Part shown: in pieces, positions 15,198-24,826 of the stretch
How the letters are laid out: the number at the start of each line of letters is the position of its first letter
Numbering within the stretch: position 1 is the stretch's first letter
NCBI RefSeq assembly: GCF_900188425.1
Contig: NZ_FZON01000032.1
Span: 1-54,935, forward strand
Direction: 5' to 3'
Origin: Antarctobacter heliothermus
Lineage (GTDB): Bacteria > Pseudomonadota > Alphaproteobacteria > Rhodobacterales > Rhodobacteraceae
Length of the DNA stretch: 54,935 nt
The notes under the pieces: generated by a model
What the model saw: the letters and a program-made list of their open reading frames with translations, nothing else
Database searches by the model: none
What the model was told of the DNA's origin: nothing
Translations under genes and position numbers: made by a program

Positions 15198-16853
15198 ATG
15201 AACCGCCTTCTCTGGGAGAAAGAGAACAACATGATCCACGACCGTTACCAACTGGCGTTCAAACTCTACCCCTACGAACGCTCCACCGATCAGGACGCTG
15301 ACGCCCCCGTCCGGCACCCGGTTGTCGTCATGGGCGGTGGGCCCATCGGCGTCGCCACGGCGCTGGACCTTGGCCTACAGGGCATCCCGGTTGTCGTTCT
15401 GGACGACCATGAGGGGATTGGTATGGGCAGCCGGGCGATCTGTTTTGCCAAGCGCTGCCTTGAGATCGCCGACCGCTATGGCTGTGGTCAGCCGATGCTG
15501 GACAAGGGCGTGATCTGGAACCTCGGCAAGGTGTTTCATGACGACCGCAAGGTTTTCGAGTTCAACCTGCTGCCAGAGGAAGGACACAAGTTCCCTGCCT
15601 TCATCAACCTGCAACAGCCCTATTTCGAACGCTTCCTCGTCGAGCGCGTGCGCGAGGCGCAGGCCAGTGGTGCGCCGATCGAATTGCGTGGCAAGAACCG
15701 CGTCGACGATGTCACCGTGCATGACGATCACGTCACGCTGGAGATCACCACGCCCGAGGGGCCGTACACCATCGAGGCCGACTGGCTGATCGGTTGTGAT
15801 GGTGCCTCCAGCCCGTTGCGCGGCATGATGGGGCTGGATTTTGAGGGCCGCGTCTTTGAGGACAGCTTCCTCATCGCCGACATCAAGATGGTCAACGACA
15901 CCTTCCCGACGGAACGCTGGTTCTGGTTTGAGCCCTATTTCAAATCCGGTGCCTCGACCCTTTTGCACAAGCAGCCCGATGGCGTCTGGCGGGTCGATTT
16001 CCAGATCGGCTGGGACATCGACCGCAAGACCGAACTGCAAGAGGAAAACGTCCGCGCCCGGCTGGACGCCATGCTGGGGGAAGTGGACTATGAAATCGTC
16101 TGGACCTCGATCTATACCTTCCAGTGTCGCCGGATGAAGAAATTCCGCCATGGGCGCGTGCTCTTTGCCGGGGACGCGGCACATCAGGTGTCGCCCTTTG
16201 GCGCGCGCGGTGCGAACTCTGGCATGCAGGACGTCGACAACCTTGGCTGGAAACTGGGGCTGGTGATCGACGGCAAGGCCCCCGCCTCCCTGCTGGACAC
16301 CTACGACACAGAGCGTGTTTTCGGTGCGGATGAAAACATCCTCAATTCCACCCGCGCAACCGATTTCATCACGCCGAAATCAAAGATCAGCCACATCTTC
16401 CGCAACGCCGTGCTGGATCTGGCGGAACAGTATGACTTTGCCCGCCCGCTGGTAAACTCTGGCCGCCTGTCAGTGCCCTGCGTCTATGACGGCGGGCCAC
16501 TGAACGGGGCCGATGCCCTGCCCGGTGGACCGTCGCGCACCCGTCCCGGCAGCCCCTGCCCCGACGCACCACTGGACGACGGCTATCTGTTGGATCAACT
16601 GGGCGGCAGCTTTGTCCTGCTGACCATTGATGCAGAGGCCCCGGACGGTTTGGAGGAGTCAGGCATCGCCCTGCGCCGGGTTGCCTTGTCGACCTCCGGG
16701 GCGGCCAGCGGCGTTCTGGCCGAACGCTATCTGGGGGAGGCCGCAACAGGCGTCTACCTGATCCGCCCTGACCAGCATGTCGCCGCACGCTGGGCGACAT
16801 TTGACGACACCGCCACCCGCACGGACCTGCGCCACGCTATCGGACTGGAGTAA
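15198..16853 (+). CDS. FAD-dependent aromatic hydroxylase (MhpA/MhaA-like)
   Basis: 551 aa (540 if the ATG at 15231 is used; both starts have modest ribosome-binding sites). Group A flavoprotein monooxygenase of the PheA/TfdB/MhpA branch: GxGxxG 'VVMGGGPIGVATALDLGLQ', substrate-side motif 'GMGSRAICFAKRCLEI', DG motif 'WLIGCDGASSPLRG' and GD motif 'RVLFAGDAAHQVSPFGARG'. The C-terminal thioredoxin-like domain is present but short. Inside a homogentisate operon the most attractive role is 6-hydroxylation of 3-hydroxyphenylacetate to homogentisate, as done by MhaA with a small partner MhaB in Pseudomonas putida U. The next gene could be that partner. Substrate is inferred. Confidence 0.85.
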   Translation: MNRLLWEKENNMIHDRYQLAFKLYPYERSTDQDADAPVRHPVVVMGGGPIGVATALDLGLQGIPVVVLDDHEGIGMGSRAICFAKRCLEIADRYGCGQPMLDKGVIWNLGKVFHDDRKVFEFNLLPEEGHKFPAFINLQQPYFERFLVERVREAQASGAPIELRGKNRVDDVTVHDDHVTLEITTPEGPYTIEADWLIGCDGASSPLRGMMGLDFEGRVFEDSFLIADIKMVNDTFPTERWFWFEPYFKSGASTLLHKQPDGVWRVDFQIGWDIDRKTELQEENVRARLDAMLGEVDYEIVWTSIYTFQCRRMKKFRHGRVLFAGDAAHQVSPFGARGANSGMQDVDNLGWKLGLVIDGKAPASLLDTYDTERVFGADENILNSTRATDFITPKSKISHIFRNAVLDLAEQYDFARPLVNSGRLSVPCVYDGGPLNGADALPGGPSRTRPGSPCPDAPLDDGYLLDQLGGSFVLLTIDAEAPDGLEESGIALRRVALSTSGAASGVLAERYLGEAATGVYLIRPDQHVAARWATFDDTATRTDLRHAIGLE

Positions 16854-16856
16854 GAC

Positions 16857-17054
16857 ATGGCAGAGCTGACACTGACCCCGAATCTTGACCGGCCAGACGA
16901 TTTCTATGCCGAATTGATCGCTGCCCATGACGGGTTGAGCGAAGACGAAAGCGCCGCCTTCAACGCGCGCCTGATCCTGATCCTTGCCAACCAGATTGGC
17001 AACACTCAGGTCATCAGCGCAGCGCTGAGGGCCGCCACAAAACCCGACCGATAA
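16857..17054 (+). CDS. DUF2783 small protein, putative hydroxylase partner
   Basis: 65 aa, soluble, with the DUF2783 pattern 'DDFYAELIAAHDGLSEDES' followed by 'NARLILILANQIG'. It starts 3 bp after the hydroxylase stop and is followed 16 bp later by the MarR gene. The constant pairing with an FAD hydroxylase makes a small coupling or regulatory subunit likely. No catalytic residues are obvious. Family assignment is good; function is inference. Confidence 0.85.
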   Translation: MAELTLTPNLDRPDDFYAELIAAHDGLSEDESAAFNARLILILANQIGNTQVISAALRAATKPDR

Positions 17055-17070
17055 ACCAGGCCGCGCCCTA

Positions 17071-17550
17071 ATGGACAAACTGACCCGACAGCTGGAGACG
17101 TTCTTTCCCTACCGCCTTGCAGTCGCGGCCGAAGGGTTTTCGCGCAACCTGGTCGAAGTTTACGGGCGCGGCTATGGACTCAGCCGCGAGGAATGGCGGC
17201 TGCTGTTCCTGCTGGCCGGTGAGGATCAGGTCACGTCGCGCGACCTCAGCCGCCGATCCACGCTGGACCGGGTGCAGGTCAGTCGCGCCTCGCAAAAACT
17301 GGAAGACAAAGGGTTGATCACGCGCAACATCGCCCCGGACGACAGACGGCTGCGGGTCTATGCCTGCACGGAAAAGGGACGCGACCTGTTCGCCAATGCA
17401 TTGCCGCAGGTCGAAGCGCGGTCAACCGAGATCCTGCACGCCATGACCCCGGAGGACCGCGCCGCACTGGAGCGCGGGCTTGCCGCGCTCACCGATGCAA
17501 TCGCAAAACGCATCGGTCTGCCCGAAAATGACGACGCCCCCCTGCCCTAG
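17071..17550 (+). CDS. MarR family transcriptional regulator
   Basis: 159-aa winged-helix dimer of the MarR type. Core motifs: 'LSREEWRLLFLLAGEDQVTSR', recognition region 'RSTLDRVQVSRASQKLEDKG' and the wing 'PDDRRLRVYACTEKGRDLF'. As the last gene of the homogentisate run it is the best candidate to bind the perfect palindrome at 10559-10578, with homogentisate or a related aromatic acid as ligand, like HpaR/HmgR-type regulators. Its 3' end overlaps the convergent VOC gene by 4 bp. Confidence 0.9.
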   Translation: MDKLTRQLETFFPYRLAVAAEGFSRNLVEVYGRGYGLSREEWRLLFLLAGEDQVTSRDLSRRSTLDRVQVSRASQKLEDKGLITRNIAPDDRRLRVYACTEKGRDLFANALPQVEARSTEILHAMTPEDRAALERGLAALTDAIAKRIGLPENDDAPLP

Positions 17551-18146
17551 TATGGGTTCTTTGCCGCGCGGTCGGACGACAACGACTGTTGACGTCGCGC
17601 CACCAGCCGTTCGATGGCATCGGCCAGATGCTCACGATCAATGTGGTGGTCGCCGCGCGCGACACGGATGCGGTGCGCCTCGATCATCACATCCGCATGG
17701 CGGCAGCCCTCGGGTGGCTCAAACCGATAGCTCGCCAGCTCGATGCGCAGACCCAGCGGATCGCGGAAATAGATCGAATCCATGAACCCCCGGTCCACCG
17801 GCCCCGAATGCTTCACCCCGCGTGCATCCAGCTGCGCCGCGACCCGCCAAAAGCTGGCCTGACTGACGTTCAGCGCAAGATGGTGCAGCGACCCGGTCGC
17901 CTCAGGCACAGCGCTGGCATCGGCATTGCGGGTTTCATTGGTGAATATCGTGATCAGGCGCCCGTCGCCGGGATCGAAATAAAGGTGACCCTCATTCGGA
18001 TCATCCAGATTTGGCTGGTCAAAGATGAAGGGCATCCCCAAGACACCTTCCCAGAAATCGATCGAGGTTTGCCGGTCCGCCCCGATCAGTGTGATATGGT
18101 GCACACCCTGTGTCTGGATCTTACGGAAATTGTCTGGCTGGCTCAT
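17547..18146 (-). CDS. VOC family metalloprotein (glyoxalase/extradiol dioxygenase-like)
   Basis: 199 aa with two betaalphabetabetabeta modules. Metal-ligand positions: His in 'GVHHITLIG', His in 'GSLHHLALNV' and Glu in 'GLRIELASY', the 2-His-1-Glu set of type I extradiol dioxygenases and glyoxalases. After the metal Glu there is an unusual C-terminal extension of about 60 residues rich in Arg and His. The start at 18146 has AAGGGG at 9 nt; the frame is open to 18260 without a better start. Convergent with marR. Substrate unknown; an aromatic-derived one is suggested by location only. The 157-bp spacer behind it carries no further gene. Confidence 0.8.
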   Translation of the reverse strand: MSQPDNFRKIQTQGVHHITLIGADRQTSIDFWEGVLGMPFIFDQPNLDDPNEGHLYFDPGDGRLITIFTNETRNADASAVPEATGSLHHLALNVSQASFWRVAAQLDARGVKHSGPVDRGFMDSIYFRDPLGLRIELASYRFEPPEGCRHADVMIEAHRIRVARGDHHIDREHLADAIERLVARRQQSLSSDRAAKNPY

Positions 18147-18303
18147 GATGGTATCCCCTTGGCGTTTCACATGACGCGCACCGCGCCCTTCGCAGGATGG
18201 TGTCGTTTGCGAAAAGGTCAAATACCGCAAGCAGCACAACCGGACCCTATGCGATGTCACGCACTGTCAGATGCGGCTGAACCGAAGAGGCGTCAGGTGC
18301 CGT

Positions 18304-19812
18304 TCAGAACATCATGGTCGCCTGAACCGCCCGCTGCCAGGCCGCGTATTTTTCGCTCCGGGCGTCGTCCGACATATCTGCCACAAAGCTGCGGTCCAAA
18401 GCCCATTGTGCCGCGAACGTCTTCTGGTCCGGGTAAAGGCCCGCTCTTTGTCCAGCAAGCCAGGCCGCGCCCATGGCCGTGGTTTCCTGCACCAACGGGC
18501 GATCGACACGGGCACCAACGATGTCGGCCAGAAACTGCATGGCCCAGTCCGACGCGCTCATTCCGCCATCTACCCGCAGCGTGGCCGCGCGGGCTTGGCG
18601 CGCCAGCGCCTCACCCGCGTCATGCATGTCGGCCTGCATCGCCGCCAACAGATCGCGGGTCTGGAACCCCACGCTTTCCAGCGCGGCGCGGGCAAATTCG
18701 GCCGGGCCAGAGTTGCGCGTCAGGCCAAAGATCGCGCCCCGGCAATCCGGCCGCCAATAGGGCGCGCCCAACCCAGTAAAGGCAGGCACCATGATCAAGT
18801 TTTGCCCCGAGTCCGCCGACTCGGCCAGCGGCTGCGTCTCACCCGCATCGCGGATGATCCGCAATCCGTCGCGCAGCCATTGCACCACCGCGCCCGCGAT
18901 AAAGATCGACCCTTCAAGGGCATAGGTCGGCTTGCCGTCCAGTTGATATGCAATGGTGGTCAGCAGCCGGTTTTGCGACACAACGGGCGTGTCGCCGGTG
19001 TTCAGCAGGGCAAAACACCCGGTCCCATAGGTGGATTTCATCATCCCAGGTTGGAAACAGGCCTGCCCGATGGCGGCTGCCTGCTGGTCACCCGCAATGC
19101 CAAGGATCGGAATCGCACGACCAAAGAGATCGGGCCGCGTCAATCCGAAATCGGCGGCGCAGTCGCGAACCTCTGGCAGCATCGCCATGGGAATACCCAG
19201 TCTGTCGCAAATGGTCTGCGACCAGCGCCCCTTGCGGATGTCGAACAGCATCGTGCGGGCGGCGTTGGTGGCGTCGGTCACATGCACCGCCCCGCCGGTC
19301 AGGTTCCAGACAAGCCATGTGTCGACGGTGCCGAACACCAATTCCCCGGCCTCTGCCCGCGCGCGGGCGCCTTCGACGTTGTCCAGAGTCCAGGCCAGTT
19401 TTGTCCCCGAAAAATACGGGTCCAGCAACAGGCCGGTGCTGTCTGTCACAATCGCCTCAAAGCCGTCGTCCTTGAGCGCCTTGCACAGCGCAGCGGTGCG
19501 CCGGTCCTGCCAGACAATGGCGTTATGGATCGGTTTGCCGGTCTTGCGGTCCCAGACCAACGTGGTTTCGCGCTGATTGGTGATGCCGATGGCGGCAATG
19601 TCACCTGCACCGATCCCCGCCTTTTCGATGGCAGCACGGCAGGTTGCGGCCGTTGTGGACCACAGATCAACCGGATCGTGTTCTACCCAGCCGCTTGCGG
19701 GAAAATGCTGGTCGAATTCTTCCTGAGCGCTGCCGACGACCGTCATGGACTCATCAAACATGAGCGCACGGGTGGATGTCGTTCCCTGATCAATGGCCAG
19801 AACATGAGTCAT
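18304..19812 (-). CDS. glpK: Glycerol kinase
   Basis: 502-aa ATP-dependent kinase of the FGGY family, the usual length, making sn-glycerol 3-phosphate in the cytosol. Motifs: N-terminal phosphate loop '[16 protein letters not shown]', '[19 protein letters not shown]', '[14 protein letters not shown]' and adenosine-binding '[18 protein letters not shown]'. The start at 19812 is chosen for GAGGAGA at 8 nt. It is the last gene of the glp operon, 110 bp after glpV, with a hairpin in between. Confidence 0.96.
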   Translation of the reverse strand: MTHVLAIDQGTTSTRALMFDESMTVVGSAQEEFDQHFPASGWVEHDPVDLWSTTAATCRAAIEKAGIGAGDIAAIGITNQRETTLVWDRKTGKPIHNAIVWQDRRTAALCKALKDDGFEAIVTDSTGLLLDPYFSGTKLAWTLDNVEGARARAEAGELVFGTVDTWLVWNLTGGAVHVTDATNAARTMLFDIRKGRWSQTICDRLGIPMAMLPEVRDCAADFGLTRPDLFGRAIPILGIAGDQQAAAIGQACFQPGMMKSTYGTGCFALLNTGDTPVVSQNRLLTTIAYQLDGKPTYALEGSIFIAGAVVQWLRDGLRIIRDAGETQPLAESADSGQNLIMVPAFTGLGAPYWRPDCRGAIFGLTRNSGPAEFARAALESVGFQTRDLLAAMQADMHDAGEALARQARAATLRVDGGMSASDWAMQFLADIVGARVDRPLVQETTAMGAAWLAGQRAGLYPDQKTFAAQWALDRSFVADMSDDARSEKYAAWQRAVQATMMF

Positions 19813-19882
19813 GGACCGCGTCTCCTCAGAGCGATGTGTGGTGTGCCCCAAAGGAGCCTGTCATGTCATGATGAAATAAGGT

Positions 19883-19910
19883 GGCCGAGGCCCCCGTAGG
19901 GGCCCCGGCC
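19883..19910 (-). other. Strong hairpin between glpV and glpK
   Basis: 12-bp stem with one mismatch (GGCCGGGGCCCC with GGGGCCTCGGCC on the minus strand) and a 4-nt loop, 13 bp after the glpV stop. It lacks a T-tract. The likely effect is mRNA stabilisation of the abundant binding-protein message and partial attenuation of glpK. Confidence 0.5.
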
Positions 19911-19922
19911 GGGGAGGAAGGC

Positions 19923-21635
19923 TTATTGCCAGGACTTGATCAGCTCATCGTAGCTGACGGTCTTGGGCTCTTCGTCTTCTTCAGCCAGCTTGGCATAGGG
20001 CGCGCCGGGCTGGGCGAACCAGTATTCGGCGTCACGCTCTTCGTTCAGCTTGGGACCGATGTCGCCCTGGATACCGGCACGCTCCAGACGCTCCAACACC
20101 CGCTCCTGATCGGCGCAGAGCGCGTCGAGGGCTTGCTGAGGTGTCTTGGCACCGGACATGGCGTCACCGATGTTCTGCCACCACAGCTGTGCCAGCTTGG
20201 GGTAGTCAGGCACGTTGGTGCCGGTCGGCGACCATGCCACGCGGGCCGGCGAGCGGTAGAACTCGACCAGGCCACCCAGCTTGTCCGCACGCTCGGTAAA
20301 GCTGTCGTGCTGCACGGTAGATTCGCGGATGAAGGTCAGGCCCACGTGGGACTTCTTCACATCCACGGTCTTTGAGGTGACGAACTGGGCATAGAGCCAG
20401 GCCGCCTTGGCACGATCCTCGGGCGTGGATTTCATCAGCGTCCAGGACCCGGCATCCTGATAGCCGACCTTTTGGCCTTCTTTCCAGTAGACGCCATGCG
20501 GGCTGGGCGCCATGCGCCACTTGGGTGTGCCGTCCTCGTTCATGACCGGCAGACCGGGCTTGACCGTGTCGGCGGTAAAGGCGGTGTACCAGAACATCTG
20601 CTGGGCGATATTGCCCTGCGCCGGGATCGGACCCGCCTCGGAGAAGGTCATGCCTGCGGCGGCGGGCGGCGTGTATTTCTCCAGCCACTCGATCGCCTTG
20701 GTCACGGCATAAACCGCCGCCGGGGCATTGGTGGCCCCGCCGCGCGCGACACAGGAACCGACAGGCTGGCTCTGATCGTTGACGCGGATCCCCCATTCGT
20801 CGACCGGCAGGCCGTTGGGTTCACCGACGTCTCCCATGCCAGCCATGGACATCCACGCATCGGTGTAGCGCCAGCCAAGGCTGGGGTCTTTCTTGCCGTA
20901 GTCCATGTTGCCGAAGATGTCGCCATCCACGCCCATGTGGCTCAAGTCACGCCCGGTAAAGAACTCCGCGATGTCCTCGTAGGCAGACCAGTTGACCGGA
21001 ACGCCCAGCTCATAACCGAACTGGTCCATGAAGTCGGCCTTGTTCTTTTCGTCGTTGAACCAGTCATACCGGAACCAGTAAAGGTTCGCGAACTGCTGGG
21101 TCGGCAGCTGGTAGACCTTGTCATCCGGCCCGGTGGTAAAGCTGAGGCCGATGAAATCGTCGAGGTCCAACGTCGGCGACGTCACGTCCGCGCCTTCGTT
21201 CGCGATCCAGTCGGTCAGGTTGCGCACCTGCTGATAGCGCCAGTGGGTGCCGATCAGGTCAGAGTCGTTGATGTAGGCGTCATAGATGTTCTGACCGGAC
21301 TGCATTTGCGTTTGCAGCTTTTCGACCACGTCGCCTTCGCCGATCAGGTCATGCGTGACCTTGATGCCGGTGATCGCGGTGAACGCCGCCGCCAACACCT
21401 GCGATTCATATTCGTGCGTGGTGATGGTCTCGGAGACGACCTTGATCTCCATGCCTTCAAAAGGCTTGGCCGCGTCGACGAAGAACTGCATCTCCGCCTC
21501 TTGCGCGTCACGCGGAAGCGTCGAAAGATCGCCGATCTCCGCGTCCAGGAACGCGCGCGCCGCGTCCATGTCGGCAAAGGCCGGACCCGCAAGGATCAGC
21601 AGCGCCGCCGTAGTGGATCTGAGTTTATGTTTCAT
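19923..21635 (-). CDS. glpV: Glycerol ABC transporter substrate-binding protein
   Basis: 570-aa periplasmic binding protein, longer than most of its class, as is known for GlpV of rhizobia. Signal peptide 'KLRSTTAALLILAGPAFA' (cleavage near residue 21). Body motifs 'FEGMEIKVVSETITTHEYES', 'GWRYTDAWMSMAGMG' and 'SPARVAWSPTGTNVPDYP'. The ATG at 21635 has GGGAGG at 6 nt; the ORF's upstream part is not signal-like. It sits in the order glpD-S-T-P-Q-U-V-K, matching the glycerol operon of Rhizobium leguminosarum. Confidence 0.92.
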   Translation of the reverse strand: MKHKLRSTTAALLILAGPAFADMDAARAFLDAEIGDLSTLPRDAQEAEMQFFVDAAKPFEGMEIKVVSETITTHEYESQVLAAAFTAITGIKVTHDLIGEGDVVEKLQTQMQSGQNIYDAYINDSDLIGTHWRYQQVRNLTDWIANEGADVTSPTLDLDDFIGLSFTTGPDDKVYQLPTQQFANLYWFRYDWFNDEKNKADFMDQFGYELGVPVNWSAYEDIAEFFTGRDLSHMGVDGDIFGNMDYGKKDPSLGWRYTDAWMSMAGMGDVGEPNGLPVDEWGIRVNDQSQPVGSCVARGGATNAPAAVYAVTKAIEWLEKYTPPAAAGMTFSEAGPIPAQGNIAQQMFWYTAFTADTVKPGLPVMNEDGTPKWRMAPSPHGVYWKEGQKVGYQDAGSWTLMKSTPEDRAKAAWLYAQFVTSKTVDVKKSHVGLTFIRESTVQHDSFTERADKLGGLVEFYRSPARVAWSPTGTNVPDYPKLAQLWWQNIGDAMSGAKTPQQALDALCADQERVLERLERAGIQGDIGPKLNEERDAEYWFAQPGAPYAKLAEEDEEPKTVSYDELIKSWQ

Positions 21636-21720
21636 TGGTATCCTCCCATTGGTACCATTTTTTCGAGGACGTTCAGTACGTTGCCCGGGCTCCTCTCCCT
21701 TCCCGGACACGCAGGCTGAC

Positions 21721-21993
21721 CTACACCCAGCGAAAAACCGCAGCGGCGTAGATCAGGCAAACGACAAGAGCCAGGGGTTGCTGGACACCCACGAGTCCAA
21801 GCCAGGCCAGATTGATAAAGGCCGAGCCGAGAAGCGTAATGAACAGACGGTCCCCCCGGGTGGTTTCGATCCTCAGAATGCCCGTTCGGGGCGTTTCCGG
21901 GAATTTGATCGCCAGAACGGTGAACGTGATCAGCAGCGTGGCGATCACCATAAAGAAGATCGCGGTCGGCCAGGTCCATGCCATCCAATCCAT
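21721..21993 (-). CDS. glpU: GlpU, small DUF2160 membrane protein
   Basis: 90 aa with three predicted helices ('PTAIFFMVIATLLITFTVLA', 'RLFITLLGSAFINLAWLGL', 'QPLALVVCLIYAAAVFRW'). DUF2160 proteins are found only within glycerol ABC operons between glpQ and glpV. The role is unknown but transporter-linked. The start at 21993 has AAGGAGA at 7 nt. Confidence 0.88.
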   Translation of the reverse strand: MDWMAWTWPTAIFFMVIATLLITFTVLAIKFPETPRTGILRIETTRGDRLFITLLGSAFINLAWLGLVGVQQPLALVVCLIYAAAVFRWV

Positions 21994-22015
21994 TGAAACG
22001 TCTCCTTTTTCAGGC

Positions 22016-22867
22016 TTACACGCGGCCCAGGGCAAAGCCCTTGGCGATGTAGTTGCGGACAAAGTAGATCACCAACGCGCCGGGCACGATGGTCAGGATG
22101 CCGGCTGCGGCCAGCACTCCCCAATCGATGCCGCTGGCACCTTGGGTGCGGGTCATGATCGCGGAAATCGGCTTGGCGTCGACGGTGGTCAGGGTGCGGC
22201 TCAGCAGCAGTTCCACCCATGAGAACATGAAGCAGAAGAAGGCCGCGACCCCGATGCCGCTGGCTATCAGTGGCATGAAGATCTTGACGAAAAACCGGCC
22301 AAACCCGTAGCCGTCGATATAGGCGGTCTCGTCGATTTCCTTGGGCACACCGCGCATGAACCCCTCAAGGATCCAGACCGCCAGCGGCACGTTGAACAGG
22401 CAATGCGCCAGCGCCACCGCGATATGCGTGTCGAACAGGCCTACGCTCGAATACAGCTGAAAGAACGGCAGCGCAAAGACTGCGGGCGGCGCCATGCGGT
22501 TGGTGAGCAGCCAGAAGAACAGGTGCTTGTCGCCCATGAAGTGATAGCGCGAAAAGGCGTAGGCCGCAGGCAGGGCCACAGCCAGCGAAATCACCGTGTT
22601 CATCACCACATAGATCAGCGAGTTGACGTACCCCATGTACCAGGCCGGATCGCTCAGGATGGTCGCATAGTTTGCAAAGGTCAGATCGCGCGGCCACAGA
22701 GTAAAGGAATTCAGGATTTCAGTGTTGGTCTTCAGGCTCATGTTCAGCAGCCAGTAGATCGGCAGCAACAAGAACATCAGGTACAGCGTCATGACGACGG
22801 CGCGGCTGTTGACCTTTGGCAGGCGCATCCCGCGGGTTGTGGATCGGTTTACGGAGGTATCCGCCAT
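22016..22867 (-). CDS. glpQ: Glycerol ABC transporter permease
   Basis: 283-aa inner-membrane permease of the carbohydrate-uptake (MalG) type, six helices. The EAA loop that docks on the ATPase is 'EGFMRGVPKEIDETAYIDG' followed by 'FFVKIFMPLIASGIGV'. The helix 1 segment is 'VVMTLYLMFLLLPIYWLLNM'. Three bases separate it from glpP, so coupling is likely. Works with GlpP as the heteromeric pore. Confidence 0.93.
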   Translation of the reverse strand: MADTSVNRSTTRGMRLPKVNSRAVVMTLYLMFLLLPIYWLLNMSLKTNTEILNSFTLWPRDLTFANYATILSDPAWYMGYVNSLIYVVMNTVISLAVALPAAYAFSRYHFMGDKHLFFWLLTNRMAPPAVFALPFFQLYSSVGLFDTHIAVALAHCLFNVPLAVWILEGFMRGVPKEIDETAYIDGYGFGRFFVKIFMPLIASGIGVAAFFCFMFSWVELLLSRTLTTVDAKPISAIMTRTQGASGIDWGVLAAAGILTIVPGALVIYFVRNYIAKGFALGRV

Positions 22868-22870
22868 GGC

Positions 22871-23740
22871 TCAGGTCTCCCGCTTTTCTAGGGTGGTCAT
22901 CACGGTGTAGAACACCCAGCTCACCAGCAGGATCACCAGGAAATACATCAACGAGAACGCCGCCGCCGGTCCAAGGTCGAACTGTCCCAGCGCCATTTTC
23001 ACAAGGTCGATCGACAGCATCGTGGTGGCGTTGCCCGGTCCGCCACCGGTGACGACGAATGGCTCTGTGTAGATCATGAAGCTGTCCATGAACCGCAGCA
23101 GCACGGCGATCATCAGCACGCCCGCCATCTTGGGCAGTTCGATGTAGCGGAACACCTTCCAACGGCTGGCCTGATCAATCTTGGCCGCCTGATAATAGGC
23201 GTCGGGGATCGACTTCAGCCCGGCAAAGGCCAAGAGGGCCACCAGCGAGGTCCAGTGCCAGACATCCATCACCACGATTGTGATCCAGGCAGCAAGCGTG
23301 TCCTGCGTGTAGTTGTAGTTGATGCCCAGCGCATCCAGCGTATAGCCCAGCAGGCCAATGTCGACGCGACCAAAGATCTGCCAGATTGTCCCGACCACGT
23401 TCCACGGGATCAGCAGCGGCAGCGACATCAGCACAAGGCAAAGTGACGACCAAAAGCCCGACTTGGGCATGTTCAGCGCCACGAAGATTCCCAGCGGCAC
23501 CTCGATCGCAAGGATGATGAGCGAAAACAACAACTGCCGCCCCAGCGCATCCCACATCCGCTCGGACGCGAGCATTTCCTCGAACCACTCAAGCCCCGCC
23601 CAGAAGAACTGGTTGTTCCCAAAGGTGTCCTGAACGGAATAGTTGACCACCGTCATCAACGGGATCACCGCCGAAAAGGCCACCAGCAGCAGGACCGGCA
23701 GCACGAGGAACCATGCCTTTTGGTTGACAGTCTTTTCCAT
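22871..23740 (-). CDS. glpP: Glycerol ABC transporter permease
   Basis: 289-aa permease of the MalF/UgpA type with six helices. N-terminal 'AWFLVLPVLLLVAFSAVIPL'; EAA-like loop 'AFAGLKSIPDAYYQAAKID' followed by 'WKVFRYIELPKM'. The start ATG overlaps the glpT stop by 1 bp. Pairs with GlpQ. Confidence 0.93.
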   Translation of the reverse strand: MEKTVNQKAWFLVLPVLLLVAFSAVIPLMTVVNYSVQDTFGNNQFFWAGLEWFEEMLASERMWDALGRQLLFSLIILAIEVPLGIFVALNMPKSGFWSSLCLVLMSLPLLIPWNVVGTIWQIFGRVDIGLLGYTLDALGINYNYTQDTLAAWITIVVMDVWHWTSLVALLAFAGLKSIPDAYYQAAKIDQASRWKVFRYIELPKMAGVLMIAVLLRFMDSFMIYTEPFVVTGGGPGNATTMLSIDLVKMALGQFDLGPAAAFSLMYFLVILLVSWVFYTVMTTLEKRET

Positions 23741-24816
23741 TACGCAACCGCTCCCTGAACGCGCCAGTCGTTGGCGTAAACGTTGACGTGGTTGGCATCA
23801 AAGGCGACGCGGTTCATGTCCGCACTGATGTGATCGTCTTCGCCGGCGATGATATTGATGTCGTGTCCGAAAAATTCGGCACGAATGATCTTGTGGCGGC
23901 CCACGTCCTCGACACGGCGCACCTTGACTGGCAGACCTTCGGTCTGGCTCAGCCGCACGAATTCCGGACGCACCCCGATCTCAACCTTGCCGTCGAGCGG
24001 TTGGTACGCCTGTGCCAGATCGACATGTGCGCCACTGATGAGGGCCTTGTTGCCGTCGATCTGCGCCGGGATCACGTTCATACCGGGTGATCCGATGAAA
24101 TAGCCGACAAAGGTGTGCTCTGGCCGCTCGAACAGTTCTTCGGGCGTGCCAATCTGCACAACGCGGCCGTCGTACATCACCACCACCTTGTCGGCAAAGG
24201 TCAGCGCCTCTGTCTGGTCATGGGTCACATAGATCATCGTATGACCGAAATCATGGTGCAGCTTTTTCAGCTGAGTGCGCAGTTCCCATTTCATGTGTGG
24301 GTCGATCACGGTCAGCGGTTCATCGAACAGCAGCGCGTTCACGTCCTTGCGCACCATGCCACGGCCAAGGCTGATTTTCTGCTTGGCGTCCGCTGTCAGG
24401 CCGCGCGCCTTTTTGTTCAGCATCTCTTCCATGCCAATCATGCGGGCGATTTCCTGCACACGTTCCGCCACATAGGTCTCATCCCGGCCACGATTGCGCA
24501 GCGGAAAGGCCAGATTGTCGCGCACGGTCATGGTGTCGTAGACCACCGGAAACTGGAACACCTGTGCGATGTTGCGTTCAGCCGTCGGCGCGTCGGTCAC
24601 GTCCTTGTCGCCGAACAGGATACGCCCCTGGCTGGGATGCAGCAGGCCTGAGATGATGTTGAGCAATGTGGACTTCCCACAGCCCGATGATCCGAGCAGC
24701 GCATAGGCCGCGCCGTCGTCCCAGACGTGGTTCAACTCTTTCAGCGCGAAATCATCTTCGGACTTCGGCGCTGGGAAGTAGGAATGTGCTAGGTTGTCGA
24801 GTGTGATCTTGGCCAT
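23740..24816 (-). CDS. glpT: Glycerol ABC transporter ATPase with degenerate signature motif
   Basis: 358-aa nucleotide-binding subunit with a C-terminal TOBE region. Walker A 'LGSSGCGKST' (residues 41-50), Walker B 'ALLFDEP' (161-167) and the H-loop His199 in 'IYVTHDQTEAL' are intact. But the ABC signature LSGGQ is replaced by 'LTADAKQ' (140-146) and the D-loop is 'LTVIDPH'. GlpS has the opposite defects, so the pair should form one canonical and one dead ATP site. The ATG at 24816 has GAGGGGG at 6 nt. Confidence 0.93.
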   Translation of the reverse strand: MAKITLDNLAHSYFPAPKSEDDFALKELNHVWDDGAAYALLGSSGCGKSTLLNIISGLLHPSQGRILFGDKDVTDAPTAERNIAQVFQFPVVYDTMTVRDNLAFPLRNRGRDETYVAERVQEIARMIGMEEMLNKKARGLTADAKQKISLGRGMVRKDVNALLFDEPLTVIDPHMKWELRTQLKKLHHDFGHTMIYVTHDQTEALTFADKVVVMYDGRVVQIGTPEELFERPEHTFVGYFIGSPGMNVIPAQIDGNKALISGAHVDLAQAYQPLDGKVEIGVRPEFVRLSQTEGLPVKVRRVEDVGRHKIIRAEFFGHDINIIAGEDDHISADMNRVAFDANHVNVYANDWRVQGAVA

Positions 24817-24826
24817 CGGTTCCCCC

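Noticed and set aside
18271-19899. 542-aa plus-strand frame
   Set aside because: Antisense shadow of glpK.
20472-21719. 415-aa plus-strand frame
   Set aside because: Antisense shadow of glpV.
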